Assembly (NCBI GenBank): GCA_018524725.1
Contig: JAEUWP010000569.1
Location: 1-64,000, forward strand
From: Podaxis mareebaensis
Lineage: Eukaryota > Basidiomycota > Agaricomycetes > Agaricales > Agaricaceae
DNA length: 64,000 nt
Direction: 5' to 3'
Shown here: in pieces, positions 11,999 to 23,795 of the stretch
Layout: every line of letters starts with the position of its first letter
Numbering within the stretch: the stretch's first letter is position 1
Translations under genes and position numbers: made by a program
Notes under the pieces: model-generated
Seen by the model: only the letters and a program-made list of their open reading frames with translations
What the model was told of the DNA's origin: nothing
Databases searched by the model: none

Positions 11999-13207
11999 AT
12001 GTCATTCCAGAATTCTCAGGTTACGTTCTCCAACAGCGGCCAGGGGACAACAAATGTCTGCCACTACGAAAACTACATCACGCTCAACTGCAACGGCACG
12101 TCGGTCTCGTTGGATCTCCAAAGTGCGCGGCCTAGCACGGCTTCCTGTTCCCAACACACAGCTCCAGCCACGAGTGTGCCACTTCCAATGACGCCTGCTG
12201 CATTTTCAATCTCAGGTGAACGCCTCAATGACTCGGTTCATTCAGGATACTGGTCAACAGCTCCTGAGAGTGGCCACCGATCATCGGGCTCTGTCATCGA
12301 TGCGTCCACGTCCCCTCTTTGCCAGCACCAACCAAGTTTCTCGTCAGTGGAGTCGCTTTCTTCCCTCGGAAGTTCTCTCTTTGGCGGGCTGGACCAATTT
12401 CCACCACATGCGACCCTAGCCCAAATGCCCGGCGCAATGCCAGTGTCAGAGGTATGTCCCGCCTATATTAGCATTCCGACACACCCAAGCTGACTTATTA
12501 GGCCCCAACGGACAGGAACGAGTCGAGAGCATCCACCCACTCTGATGGGATCCATTATCCATCACCCCAAGAATCAATGAACCGCTGTGAGTGAGCCCAC
12601 TTTATCTCAAAACCTGGCGCAAATTGAAACGTTGCTTGCAGTTGCACCTCGAATGGCCCAGTCTCCTCAGTTTCCCCGACAATTAATATTTGAGGCGCCT
12701 TCACGTTCACCCGTTCGGTGTTGCGAGTGTTTCAAGGCCATGCCTCGTGCTCAGGATAATCACTCGACATATGACGATCAAGCCCCTCGTACTTATGTCC
12801 CTGGCGATCCTACGCACCTCCGCACCCATATTAGTGTTCCTGGACCATTTCCCACAGGACGATCGGTGGCACATACGCCCGTGCCATCGTCGCCTCGGCT
12901 ACCACCCCACTCACTTCCACCTTCCTCCCGACATCTTTCCCCTATTAGCCCCGCTAGTATCCCTATGCCAGTTCCCCAAGTGCCTAGTGTGACTTCGGAG
13001 TCGGCTCATTATAGCCCCTTCGAATTCACCACTAGTGGGGAACAGAGCTACCACGCAGCTCCCTTTCCATGTTCTCCGAGTCCGATTCTGCTCCCGCAAA
13101 TCCCTGCTGGGTACGTATTGCCCTTCCCACAACAGCCCAGACGTCCAAGGTCGTCGGATGCATTGAACCCTCCAACTCATTTCAATAACCACGGAAGATT
13201 GACCTAA
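11999..13207 (+). CDS. Ser/Pro-rich protein of unknown function
   Basis: Three exons join in phase: 11999-12451, 12502-12586 and 12642-13207, giving 1104 nt and 367 aa. The introns are 50 bp (GTATGT...TTAG) and 55 bp (GTGAGT...GCAG). The N-terminus (NSQVTFSNSGQGTTNVCHY) resembles the short Gly/Asn/Ser stretch seen at the start of many Agaricomycete NACHT or orphan proteins, but no ATPase follows. The rest is Ser/Pro-rich and probably disordered, with one small cysteine group (RCCECFKAM, about residue 200). No signal peptide or membrane segment is evident. The family is not recognised. Clean splice phases and the absence of stops over 368 codons support a real gene. Confidence 0.7.
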
Positions 13208-14541
13208 AGGTCATGCTACAAGCACGAGAAATGGCAAGAACAGGTCCTTGAAGCCCCTCCTTGGTGCATTTGCTAGTTCGTGCTTGGGTGCATGCTTCCT
13301 GTTACTGGCTATAATATATTAATGGTTTGTATTTTGGGCTTGCTTTCGACACAAACCTGTTGCCCGTAAAGAATATATGTACATATGTACCTACCTACGT
13401 ACCTTGTCTAATGTATGAATGTCTTAATCTATTCCGTATGGTATCCCAGCCATTCTAAACCAAGTGAATGAGGTTTATGGTATGAAGTCTCCATTCACAA
13501 CAATTAGCTGTTGCTAAAAGTGCACTATGGGTACCTGCGTGTGTTGTACCCTGTTGTATCCTGTTGCGTCCCTCCGTCTCGGTAAAGTTGATGCTGTTGT
13601 TCTGCTACCTTCTCCTGTTTCCTCCGTGCTATTCTGTGCCTCTGCAATGGTCCCAGAAGGCCTCTATGACAATGCGAGGGCAACCAAGTCTTCAAGACCT
13701 GGCGGAATTACCATAGGGAGTATTGCAGTGGGAAATGTGTAACCATTGCTTTTTCTTTTGTTCCAGGAGAGGTGGTTGGCTTCCATGGTGTTTTTCTTAA
13801 GTTCATTAATTCACCTACTAGTTTTCTGCAAGCAGTTCAAGCTATAAATGCTGACCGTCGCCTATTATACGTTATATCTGCGCAAGGTGATGCAAATATA
13901 AGTACCAGTATCGAAGTGTTGAATTTAATAACTGCTTATCATACTCTTTGATATCCCTCTCGCAATTTACGTTTCACTCCCTTTGATACTCGACATCCAA
14001 AGGCTGACGTCATGCCAAAAACGTACATCTGAATCAGCTCGATTTCCGAATCTCATGCCCGTGCAGAGCCTTGTAAACGCGCCGAACAAAACATCACTTG
14101 AACCCTCCCGAGCATCTTTGTTGCATCTGGTACATCTAGTCCTTTCCCCTCCGCCGAAGGTGAAGGTACCCAAATGTACCCATCCCGGGGAAACTTGTTT
14201 CCAAATACACCACCACTATTTACCCCTACTGTGTTGAAATTTACCACATTTATGATTTATTCAATTTGTTGGATATATAGTTTGCAATACGCATAGGTGG
14301 CAAAAGAGCGACATGACATAGTGGACATCTGTACAAGCTACAGTAGTACAACATAACTGGTATACTTAAGTATAAGTGTATACAACTTTTCCATGAAAGC
14401 TAAATCCCGAAGATCTAAGATTATAGTGCTCCGGCGCTCTAGGAAAACAAATAGAAAACAACGATTCTGCATCTAAAGCGCGCGACCTTTTTCGAGTAGG
14501 GTAGAATCACGAGAGACCGATTCCTATGGATGACCAGAAAA
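13208..14541. other. Intergenic, no gene seen
   Basis: The 3' flanks of two convergent genes. Short ORFs (13527-13742, 13967-14247) have no motif. The sequence around 13370-13410 is a simple TAC/TATG-rich stretch. Confidence 0.5.
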
Positions 14542-15957
14542 TTAGCATTGTTTCCATGATGTACAAGGTAGAGGAATCCTCACAACGTTTGGCAAGTCGA
14601 CGTCAACATCCACGACTTTGTGCACCGAGATCCCGCCCATGTCGTGATGTCCATACTGATGATGGCTCGCGTACTGGTTCTTGTATTCTCCAAGTGGAAT
14701 ATCGTTTGTCGACACATGGTGGGATGCACCGTGTGTCAGGTTAATGCGGGGGGTGCCCAGACGGTTTAGTCCATTGTCGCTGAACCCGCGATGCCCTGTG
14801 GACTGGTTCGTGGTGTTACCGGAGAAGGCATCATAAAGTGTGAAGACGTTCCGGAAGACGGTGGTGGATGCAATGGCAGAGACGACAAGAGCAAAGGGAA
14901 GGGCTATGATGTTCATGACAGGGTTCAAGGCGAGGCTGGCCATGATCATTTGCACGAGGTTAGCTCCAAAGACGGCGCAGAAGTAGAGCTGGGGAACAGG
15001 ATGTTAGAGCACTCCAACGGGAGTAAAACTCAAGTCGACCTACAATACCGTCGCGCAGCAAGAGAGCAGCCAAGCCATTCGACCTTCGGTTGTTGGCTAA
15101 TCTATAGGCACACAAGACGAGGATGATAAGGTCAAATGCCATGGCTGGGTGTAACCCACTAGTTAGACGTTTTATGTTGACCCAAACCGCCGGAGATGAC
15201 GTACTGTAGGCGAAGACCGTGACAAGCAATGGACGCGGAGCGGTTGAGATAACGGCGCATACTTTGCGCTCAGCGTTCCATCGTGCAACGGAGTAACGGA
15301 AAGCTAGGATGGTAAGAATGTGGTTGCCTTGTCAAGTGTCATAAAGCAGGCTTACTTTGACACCAGACAGCAATCTGACCACAGAATAGGGCGCCCAAGC
15401 CAACAGTAACCTTGAGATCCTGATGCCATACAGCCCTCGTTCGAAGAACGAGAATAAGAGACGAGCAACAAGTCCCAATTGCATCGGTCACTAAGGGCGC
15501 CTATCAGTACACTTATTCATATGAGTCAAACGTCCTCAGCCACTAACCCTTCGAAATCCAAGTCACTTGTTGGCACGGGATTTCTTGGATGGCATTTAGA
15601 TTGACCGCCATGGCAAAAATGTGCAACACCATGCAAATTCTTGCCATAAAATACAGAATCTATCGGACAGAATGAACTTTTTGCCTATGTGACTTCAGGA
15701 TTCCACTAACCATGGGCCATCTCCAGGGTCTTTTACCCCTCATGACGGAGATATCGAAGCCCAGGGTACTGATGATATCCCAGGCGGCCACACCAGAAAG
15801 GACCAGTACGAAAGCGGCATAAACTCCTGGATGCCGTGTGGAGCGGTCGGTTAGTAAAGAGACCGCCGCGTCGGGCTGCCCTTTGCAACTACCTGAACAT
15901 GTAATACTCACTGCTGTCACGCGCAATCTCAGCGGGATCGAGCCAGTTCTTGCCCAT
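14542..15957 (-). CDS. Seven-transmembrane integral membrane protein, Agaricomycete family
   Basis: Seven exons join in phase: 15957-15912, 15826-15711, 15659-15548, 15490-15356, 15303-15205, 15144-15044 and 14988-14542, giving 1056 nt and 351 aa. It starts MGKNWLDPAEIARDS, a signature I know from a common but uncharacterised membrane family of Agaricomycetes. Seven hydrophobic segments can be read: VYAAFVLVLSGVAAW; LYFMARICMVLHIFAMAV; IGTCCSSLILVL; VTVGLGALFCGQIAVW; a segment around LLVTVFAYTMAFDLIILVL; LYFCAVFGANLVQMIMASL; and MNIIALPFALVVSAIAST. A His-rich, polar C-terminal tail of about 100 residues follows. The topology is receptor-like, but no ligand or partner is known. Function is not assigned. 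Confidence 0.88.
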
Positions 15958-17347
15958 AGCTGGCTTTTAACGCGGCCCGTGGAGAAGGAGCGGAGAGAGG
16001 GAGGAAGGAGGTTTAACTACCCGGTGGCGAATTCGACGTTTTATGTAGGAGGGGGTAAGTATGCGTGACTTGTGCAAGCTGACCATCACATCCAGGTTCA
16101 ACGTCCCTCGAGGAAAGGGATCCGTATAGACTTCTAATTCCGGGTAGGGTTTGACGTGAGGTTCCGTGTTGGTGCCTTGTGATGCGAGGTCTAGTTGCCG
16201 ACTTGGGGGGTCCCTGGTGTTCCTCGCGACCGGGTAAACCTGTCTTATGCAAACCCGAGCCTGCTGGTCACTTTCTCGGACTCTTGCACGCTCTCTAGGG
16301 CCCCCTTACTGCGTTCGAGCATGCACAAGAAGTTAATCTGAGCAGCATTCTCCAGCGGGAGACAAGTAAACCCGAGGGGATCGAATGGAATCACGTTTGC
16401 TCCATTCTGCGGCCGGAGTGCCTCACCATAGGTCACCATGTGGTACAATTTGCAATATTTCCTTGCCCAGCCCTGGGCCCCCTGCTTTAGGATAGCCTCT
16501 GATAACCTTCTCCGCCCAAACATCATGAAGGTCGCGATAAATGACATGTGGGTGTTTCAGAAGGAACAGGATGTTGCTAGATATGTGTCATATCGGGAAA
16601 ACAGGTATGGGGGGACGGCAGATGGCTGGGATGACCCCTGCTGACCTCTGATGACCCAGTTCTAGTCTTTCCTCACTTGCGACCCTTCACGCTTTCTCAT
16701 GTGTAGTCAGGAAAAAGCGTCCGTATAGACAAGTCGTTAGCCGTCGGATTGTCGTCGGCAGTACGAAGTTTACCCGAGTTGGCCTGGTAGTGGCGCATGT
16801 GTCCGTTTCTGACACATAGCCCATGGAGGGTCAAGGTGGGAGAAAAAAGCAAGAATCAACGGGAGAACGTATGTATACGTTGTCTGCAGTCGCGAATACC
16901 ACAAACAGACGCAAGGAAAAAATATAACCTTGCTCGTGCGTCTCCCTGGCTTAACCCAGACGATTGCAGTAGCAATCGCACGGCTATCTCCGGGATACCA
17001 TCAGTCCTCGATCTCGATTTACTCCTTTCGGCCAAATTTAATTCACCTGCGTGCTCTCCATTTTGTGGACTGATACAATTCGGAAACTCAGTAGAGACAA
17101 GTATATATCTACACTGCTTTCTAGATTTTCCTGGACTGCTAGGAACAAAAAATGTGAATTTCCGTTTTGCCCTCCGCTTCAAGAGCAGTCCGAACGCATC
17201 CCCTCTTTGCGGAGCCTGGAAGTACAAGGGTGCACTCGCTGAGGGTGACCAGGAAGTCATACTTGCCTTTCGTCTCAACAAAAGAACTGGATTCTGGGAT
17301 AGCAATTACTGCATTGAAATTGCGATAACGTCGGTGGCAGCTCGTGG
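15958..17347. other. Intergenic between the 7-TM gene and the KDZ element
   Basis: Opposed ORFs at minus 16245-16547, plus 16797-17441 (214 codons) and minus 16856-17305 (149 codons) overlap, and none shows a motif. The plus ORF runs into the KDZ terminal repeat, so it is unlikely to be a host gene. This is the left flank of the transposon. Confidence 0.45.
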
Positions 17348-17400
17348 GATTATTCCATCAGCGGCTGTAGCCATGCATAGTGATTATGCAATCCAGATAA
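17348..17400 (+). repeat. KDZ left terminal inverted repeat
   Basis: It pairs with the reverse complement of 32257-32307. Shared blocks are GATTATTCC, GGC.GTAGCC, TGCATA.TGATTAT and .TCCA.ATA, with about ten mismatches by eye and one gap. Confidence 0.8.
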
Positions 17401-17680
17401 CATTATCATCACAACACAAGATAATCCATAATAATCCATGATAACATGGAATAGTCCTGAATTCTTGGGAATAATCCACATTTATCTCTCAATAATGTCC
17501 TGACTGATGACATTAGATTATTAAGTTAGTCCAGGATTAATCTAGGATAATCTCACTCAAATCAGATTAAAATAAGATAATTCAGTGTAAAAATAGGATT
17601 AAATTTAATCTTGGTGGATAAAATTTAAGAAATAGCGTGGATGAAAATGGAATAATCAAGATTAAAATGGTGAATTGTCA
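17401..17680. repeat. KDZ left subterminal motif cluster
   Basis: An AT-rich stretch with many short copies of GATAATCC, AATAATCC, GGATTAAT and their complements. The same motif class is found inside the right end (32020-32256). These are likely transposase-binding sites; that is inference from position and repetition. Confidence 0.6.
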
Positions 17681-17887
17681 GTGAATTGACAATGAATCAA
17701 AAGTGTGAAAGGACCAAATCTACGGGAATTAAAAGCTCAAAAAATGAACATAGCAGGACATTACTTTCTACGAGGCTTCTTATGTGACTGATGCTTCAGA
17801 GCAGGTGGTTGGGGGAGGGTACGCTTATTTGGAACAGTGCTGCCAGGTAAAGACTTGGAGTCATCAATGGATTGCCAAATATATCGT

Positions 17888-20070
17888 TCACTGATGCGTG
17901 TTCTGGATTAAGATTTTAGATATCAGCCAAATACATTGGCAAAGCCAGGTCTGGACTCGCCTTTTCACTGGTTCTTGAGTTTTGTGAGTCGTGGGCACAA
18001 TCTTGGTTGGAGGCTTCGTGACCCATGAAGATGAGCGAATGGGCTGACCAGGAGCTGCTGTTGCTCCTTTACGGGATTTTTTGATCCTCACCAGTTGCAC
18101 CTCAGGCTTATGGGTATTAGCAGGGTGCGTGTCATCAGGAAGAGCTGGCTGAGAGCATAAAGAACCCTCAGTAGAGGTATGGGGAACAGACGGAAGGTCT
18201 GTTAAAGTAATGTTGGGTAGGGGCGGCAGCGGAATATTCTGTGGCGAATTAAGAGGTGGGCATGGTAATGCAAAACAGGGAGCAGACTTGAACTTGCCTG
18301 ATCAGTGGAACCCATGGTGGAATGATGAGATATATGCGAATCATGTAATGGTGGCAGTGTGGAAGGCTCATGAGGTGGTGATTGCAGGGGTGTATGGGAC
18401 TTATAAGGCGGTGATTGCGGAGGTGTATGAGTCTCGTGAGGCAACAATTGCAGAGGTGCACGGGACTCATGAGGAGATTGTGGAGGCATATGGGACTCAT
18501 GAGGTGATGAGGGAATCTGAACCTGACATAGGGAATCTGAAGCCCTGGGAGCTTCAGCGGACAGGGGTTCAGAGCACGAACCCTGATCACTATCAACAGA
18601 GAAATTCAAATACTAAGTACCAGTCAACGCATGTGGAGTAGGATACACACCTCGCAGACACCGATTTCTTGAAAACCAGGCCGTGATTTGGCTGTGAGAG
18701 CATTTTCGACAACCTGGCGAGATCTTCTAAGTCCATTGTTACTGGGTTCAGGTTGGAAAATGATGAGAGTGTCGATACATCTTGCAAGGGAGATGTCAAT
18801 GGCTCGAACTTCTCCAACAGTTCCCAGGGAACTGTAGCTGATGTATGATCAACATCACTCTTGACTGCCTCACAGAATTAGCCTGCGCACAAAGGTGAGA
18901 ATCTTGTACATACCCCATAGTTCTTCAATAAATATTTTCACCATTTGACGCAACTCACTTAATGAGAGCACTTCAGGGTTGAGTGGTGCAAGTAGTTGCA
19001 TGCCGTCCTCACGATATTCAATGAAGGCATCTTTGGGTAAGGCGTCCACTACATGTTCTGAAATCAAAGGTATAAGCTCATGAGACACATCAGTATAAGC
19101 AAAGAACTGACTCGGAAGAACTTGCCCTCCAATCATGACAAGTTCCCCACTCATATGGGCATCGTAACGGGCAAGGAAGGGTTTATAGTTGTTGATAAAC
19201 TTGTCTTCATTACTGATGATGAATCTAAGGAATAATCAGGCAGCAGTAAGGGAATATCATTAAAAGGATATACCGGTCTTCTCGAATCTCATTGGATTTG
19301 TCACGATACGCAATGCACAAGAAACATATAGCATCACCGTATTGGTTTCGCTCCCAACCAAGTAACTTCCGGATAGCTTCAGAAATTTTTTGACCTAGTA
19401 CAGCCTGTGACCTAGAGAACAGTATCAGGCACAATTCCAGTGTGTAAGAAGATATTACTCATGCTAGTATTTCATCTTTTGTGGGAGGGGTCTTTCACCT
19501 CGTAGCTTCGGCATCAACCAATGCCTGATATGCCTCGTGTTCCTCCACAGACAGGGAAGAAACCCTTGCAGAGAGGGCTTTGTTCCACTCAGCTAGGAAG
19601 CTTCCCTGGGATGAGGAATCGCCCACAGTCTGCTTCGCTGCTGCCCGAATCTCATCATTGTAACACTTGGCAACGATTTCCCTGACACTGAGAAGTTGAG
19701 ACGAGGGCGTGTTGATTAATTGAGTCAGCACTGACATTGAAGGCTCTGGCTCCGGTGTAGAGGTGGACATTTTGGGAGGGCAATGGTTCCTGTACCAGAG
19801 ATAAATTTGCTCCGCCAGGTTGAGTTGTTGAGGTCAAATACCGAAATACAAGTTCATACTTACCCGGGCCTCATGGCTGTCAGCTTGATGAAACAAGGTA
19901 TTAAAGAGGGGAACAGCTATGGCATTGACCCAATGCAACAGGCTCTTGTACTTGCTCCTTTTCGCCTTGATGTCAGTACGGACCTGAGAGCACTCCTCAG
20001 CCAAGGTCCTGAGGACATCAACTTCTTTGCTGGAGAGAGGTAGGCGACCAGAGAGCGACTTTCTACCCAT
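17888..20070 (-). CDS. KDZ-borne protein of unknown function, 607 aa, Pro-rich C-terminus
   Basis: Seven exons join in phase: 20070-19864, 19809-19499, 19411-19274, 19224-18914, 18864-18651, 18589-18298 and 18238-17888, giving 1824 nt and 607 aa. The sixth intron (18297-18239) begins GCAAGT, a GC-AG intron; reading straight through instead ends at a stop at 18202. The N-terminal two thirds look globular and mainly helical (LAEWNKALSARVSSLSVEEH, LGQKISEAIRKLLGWERNQY). After about residue 400 come repeated units of the form PPQSP-HES, then a basic tail. I do not recognise a domain. It lies inside the KDZ repeats and points away from the transposase, so an accessory role in the element is plausible but unproven. 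Confidence 0.65.
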
Positions 20071-20879
20071 GGATCAAGAGCGTAGGAGAGTGAGAGAGGG
20101 ACAAACTAGAAAAGGCATCCTCACTAAGTCCCTCCGCCATGTTCACACTTTGCTCCATTGTGACAAGACGGGTAGGGCAAACATACCAAACATCTAAAAC
20201 AGAGACTAGAACATCTTTGGCAGCAAGGCGAAAGTGTTATGCAGAAATTTTAACACTCACCAGGGGATGTTTCTCCGTCATTCACCGCAAAAGTAAAAGT
20301 TGCGGATTGCTCGGGAGCGGTAGTGGGATCTTTGGGGAAAAAGGTATTGTGTTGGTCTCCCACATATAGCCACAAGGTAAACAATCACTTACAATTTGAA
20401 GTAGATACGCAGTGGTGTAGACCTCTCCAATTTAGTCATTATGATAGGAAAAATCTGGTATCTGATTCATCTAGAACCTTCTAAATTCAACAAGGTGCAT
20501 CAACCCCCTGTATCTGATTTATATGTCAGGGGAGTTATAACACAAGATCCCTTCATACCAGCCAACGTCAACCGAACTCCAATGGTAAAATAGAAATGCA
20601 CCATAACCACATCACATTCAATCCCATGGTGACCCAGCCTAACTTATGGCCAGTGAGACAAAGAGGTTTAATCCAATCATGAAAAACAACCAGAAACGCC
20701 GGCGATTAAAGGCTCTAAGAGAATAGAATTAAAGACAACCAGATCGTGAAACGCGAATAAACTTACCTTAGTTCAGATTACAAGGACCTTCAGGGGCGAC
20801 GGCGATGCTAGTATGACTTGAAGGGTATGGGAGCAAGACGAAATCTCTGGTTGATTGTTGGCAACAGGATGGACCCTAC

Positions 20880-21503
20880 GCATACTCTGCCTAAGCAAGT
20901 CGCGTTTTGCGAGAAGAATCTGGTTGAACAGAAAACTTGGCAGCATCGACAGCAGGTTCAGAAGAGTAATAGCAGCCACAAGGTTTACACTGGGAAAGTA
21001 TCAGAAAATCGATAAATAATCACATAAATGACTTACACAACCAAACCATTTACTGACATTCGTTGAGAATAGATCGTCCAGGCTGATACATATCCACCGA
21101 GGATGCAATTCATGGGCAGGACAGAGTGATCTTTGGGGCAGAGGACCGGCAGTCTTAGCCAGGAGAACCGAGATCTTGGCTTTGGCCTCCCGTTGAAGGA
21201 TATCTCTGGTAATGTTTGGGTAAGATGCTTCTGCATAAGGCAAATTGGAGAAGTTTTACTCATTACTAACCAGAGCCATACATGATTCATAAAGTAAGCT
21301 GGTATTCCTGCAATCACCAGTAGGAGATCATAGCTAGAGTTATGAGCAATTAAATAGATCCCTTTCAGGGTGGCAAACCATCTGCGTAGCGTCTGCAAGT
21401 AGGGGGCACTTACAAAAAAAAAACTTACTCGAACGAGTTGCAATATCCTTAAGGCAATTAGTCGGGGATAGGAACAAGGTTCAGAAGCTTTAAGACCCAC
21501 CAA
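20880..21503 (-). CDS. KDZ-borne gene, exon structure unresolved
   Basis: A minus-strand gene starting near ATG 21503, four bases from the start of the divergent plus-strand gene. Readable exons include LKASEPCSYPRLIALRI, then after a GTAAGT...GCAG intron RRWFATLKGIYLIAHNS and IPAYFMNHVWL. A further exon holds EASYPNITRDILQREAKAK and LHPRWICISLDDLF. The junction near 21275 does not keep phase with the obvious splice sites, so there is either another donor or a frame break. The 3' end is uncertain: two frames are open after the last intron. No family is recognised. Confidence 0.4.
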
Positions 21504-21506
21504 CTC

Positions 21507-22317
21507 ATGGTCCGGGAACGCGCTAACTCAAGTATCACGCCTATCTTGACAGAGTCTACTCTACGTGAAGCACCCTCTGGCATGTTGTATGCGACTTCCT
21601 CAAATGACAAACCAGTTTTTGCACACATTGTTTGCTATGAAACGGTATGTTGTTAGGGCTTGATGCGAAGAACTACTGCAGGCTCACCAAAATCAGGCTG
21701 GACAGCCTGCAAAGGATTTCCAGATCCCCATAAAGAAGAGATTCTTTTCACTGCTCGACAATGGGAATTTTTTGCGACAGACACGATTCCTCGAAGTTCC
21801 CTTCAAGGTCTATGACAGTTTGACTGCCGAGTTCATTGATATCCCTGCGTCCACGTACTGGCCCTACCTGGCTGCCACCAATCCCTTCCTAATCGTCAAA
21901 CGTGGGGACCTTGAAGACTCGGATTGTCCAGGCCTAGATGATTTAATCAGCGAGCTGTGGGTAACCGTCAAGGAATTCCTTCGTAATCCACCAGAGACAC
22001 GCTCCAGCAGCCCATTGCCACCTTCCTCCCCTCCTCCTCCATCTCAGTCCCCTCGTCTATCCCCGGTTCCCATCGAGTTTGCTGAGAAGGCAGTCCAGAC
22101 AATCGGAGACTCCAATACCAACAAACGCAAGCGATCCGACTCCCAGATAGTGATCAATGGACCTGTTTCCAAAGTCTCCAACGTGCAGTTCAACTATAGT
22201 ATCTGCATCCACGGGCGCAAGCTCCAGAAAACAGAGGGTAGGAGGAGCATCGGTGGTATCACATCAAGGCAGGGAACAGGCAATAGCCCCGCAGATCTGA
22301 TTGTCATAGGAGACTGA
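21507..22317 (+). CDS. KDZ-borne protein of unknown function, 257 aa
   Basis: Two exons, 21507-21644 and 21682-22317, join in phase to 774 nt and 257 aa across a short 37-bp intron (GTATGT...GCAG). The first half looks globular (PVFAHIVCYETAHQNQAGQ, RQTRFLEVPFKVYDSLTAEF, LDDLISELWVTVKEFL). A Pro/Ser tract follows (SSPLPPSSPPPPSQSPRLSP), then a basic NLS-like KRKR. Upstream codons without a stop (FRSFKTHQL) may extend it. The start is divergent from the minus-strand gene at 21503, so the two would share a very compact promoter. The family is not recognised. Confidence 0.6.
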
Positions 22318-22832
22318 AAAACCGTCAGTAATAGTTTCCTTGTGAAGTATTTGCGCCAACTCACCTCATTTGTTCGTAGATATCGAGTATTTCAGTCAAC
22401 CGAGCTGAGCCTTTCCTTCATTCCGCTCCATAGTAGATTTAGCCAATCAATGTTTCTACTCACTAATATAACGTGCCTATACCTCCTCCACTTGAGATAA
22501 TTTTGAGCTCATTAATATAAAGCAAGTATGTGTCCTCCACCCGCCAGTAGTTCTTCATGCAGTATAGTACTCTGAAGGAAGCCAACTGAGTCCAACCAAC
22601 ACAGGACACAACGCTAAATGACCAATGGAAGGCCCATGACCTGGATGTAATGGCCAGCATGTGAGCAATTTTAGAACACGTAGCAAGGTCCAACTCACTC
22701 ATATCGGAGTATAAGAGACTTTCAACATGTGTCATTGCCATATGTACCATGCTGGACTCAGGGTGGAACACTTTTAGCATTGAGCAGAGATTGTCAGTAA
22801 GAAGTAGAATACAACAACGGTCTAGGCATAAC
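22318..22832. other. KDZ interior, possible decayed gene
   Basis: A minus-strand ORF at 22463-22834 (123 codons) reads partly like protein (LDLATCSKIAHMLAITSRSW, YLLYINELK). It lacks a supported start or splice partner and merges with the tandem repeat. I do not call it a gene. Confidence 0.3.
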
Positions 22833-22920
22833 ACGACTACAATACGACTACAATATGACTATGATACAACTACAATACGACTACGATACAACTATGATAC
22901 GACTACGATATAACTACGAC
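22833..22920. repeat. 11-bp tandem repeat, eight copies
   Basis: Consensus ACGACTACRAT repeated eight times in exact 11-bp register, with substitutions but no indels. It lies in the gene-free middle of the KDZ element. Confidence 0.9.
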
Positions 22921-23549
22921 GTTAACATGGTGGTTGAAAACGAACCGTGCTATTCCCACCAAGAGACATATAAGCGATGGAAACTTCAGGGGAGGTTGTT
23001 CTCAATCACGTGGATAGATTGCTATTGACTCGGCATTTCTACACCACTACAAGTAAGCTGGTACCAATATTATTAATCCAATCGATTACACTAGACAGTA
23101 TCTACATGTAATATATCGTGCCGAAGTGGGTGTGTGAAGTCTGGTTGAGCGTCGTGTGAGAGGGGCTTCACGTATTGGTTATCAATGTATTACTAATATG
23201 GATAACCCATAAATAATTATTACGACCAGTATCTTAATACATATGCTTGGGTATATTGATTATACTAAAAGAAAAAAACATCATACTACTAAACGACTGA
23301 GAGGGGAGAGGGTTGTACCCAAATGCGAGTACTAGAAGGCCCCGAGTGTATGAGATAGTAATACTACACATAAGTAGTGAGTTGGGTAAATCAGGTTCCC
23401 TGATCAGTGAGGCGAGAACTTGTATATTGTGATCACACTTGAGACGTACCTTTGAGGCTCTCAGACCATATAAATTCCATCTATATCCTCTCCAAGTAAA
23501 CACACCTCTCCTCAAAAGCAAGCTTTTGAACTATGTCTCAGAGCAGGGG
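22921..23549. other. KDZ interior without genes
   Basis: AT-rich sequence. The minus ORF at 23234-23521 shows no motif. Nothing else is seen. Confidence 0.5.
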
Positions 23550-23795
23550 AAATAGGATTCCCCTGAGACTCCTTTCAAATCACATCTTAGAACATAGGGG
23601 AAATAGGATTCCCCCGAGACTCGTCAAAGAAACAATTATAAGATAGGATTCCCCCAAGATTCGTCAAAGAAACAATTCTGAAATGGAATTCTCCTAAGAC
23701 TCGTCAAAGAAATGGTCCCAAAATAAGATCCCCCAAGACTCGTCAAAGAAACAATTCTATTCCCTCGAGACTCGTCAAAGAAACAATTCACATGA
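23550..23795. repeat. Minisatellite, about 40-bp unit, five to six copies
   Basis: Units of about 40 bp share GACTCGTCAAAGAAACAATT and a block resembling ATAGGATTCCCCC. Clear unit starts lie at about 23618, 23658, 23698, 23737 and 23769. The earlier copies at about 23555-23615 are more diverged. On the minus strand it translates as repeated CFFDES, but no gene context supports coding. Confidence 0.85.

Noticed and set aside
16797..17441. Plus-strand ORF of 214 codons
   Set aside because: It runs into the KDZ terminal repeat, has no motif and is faced by another long ORF on the minus strand.
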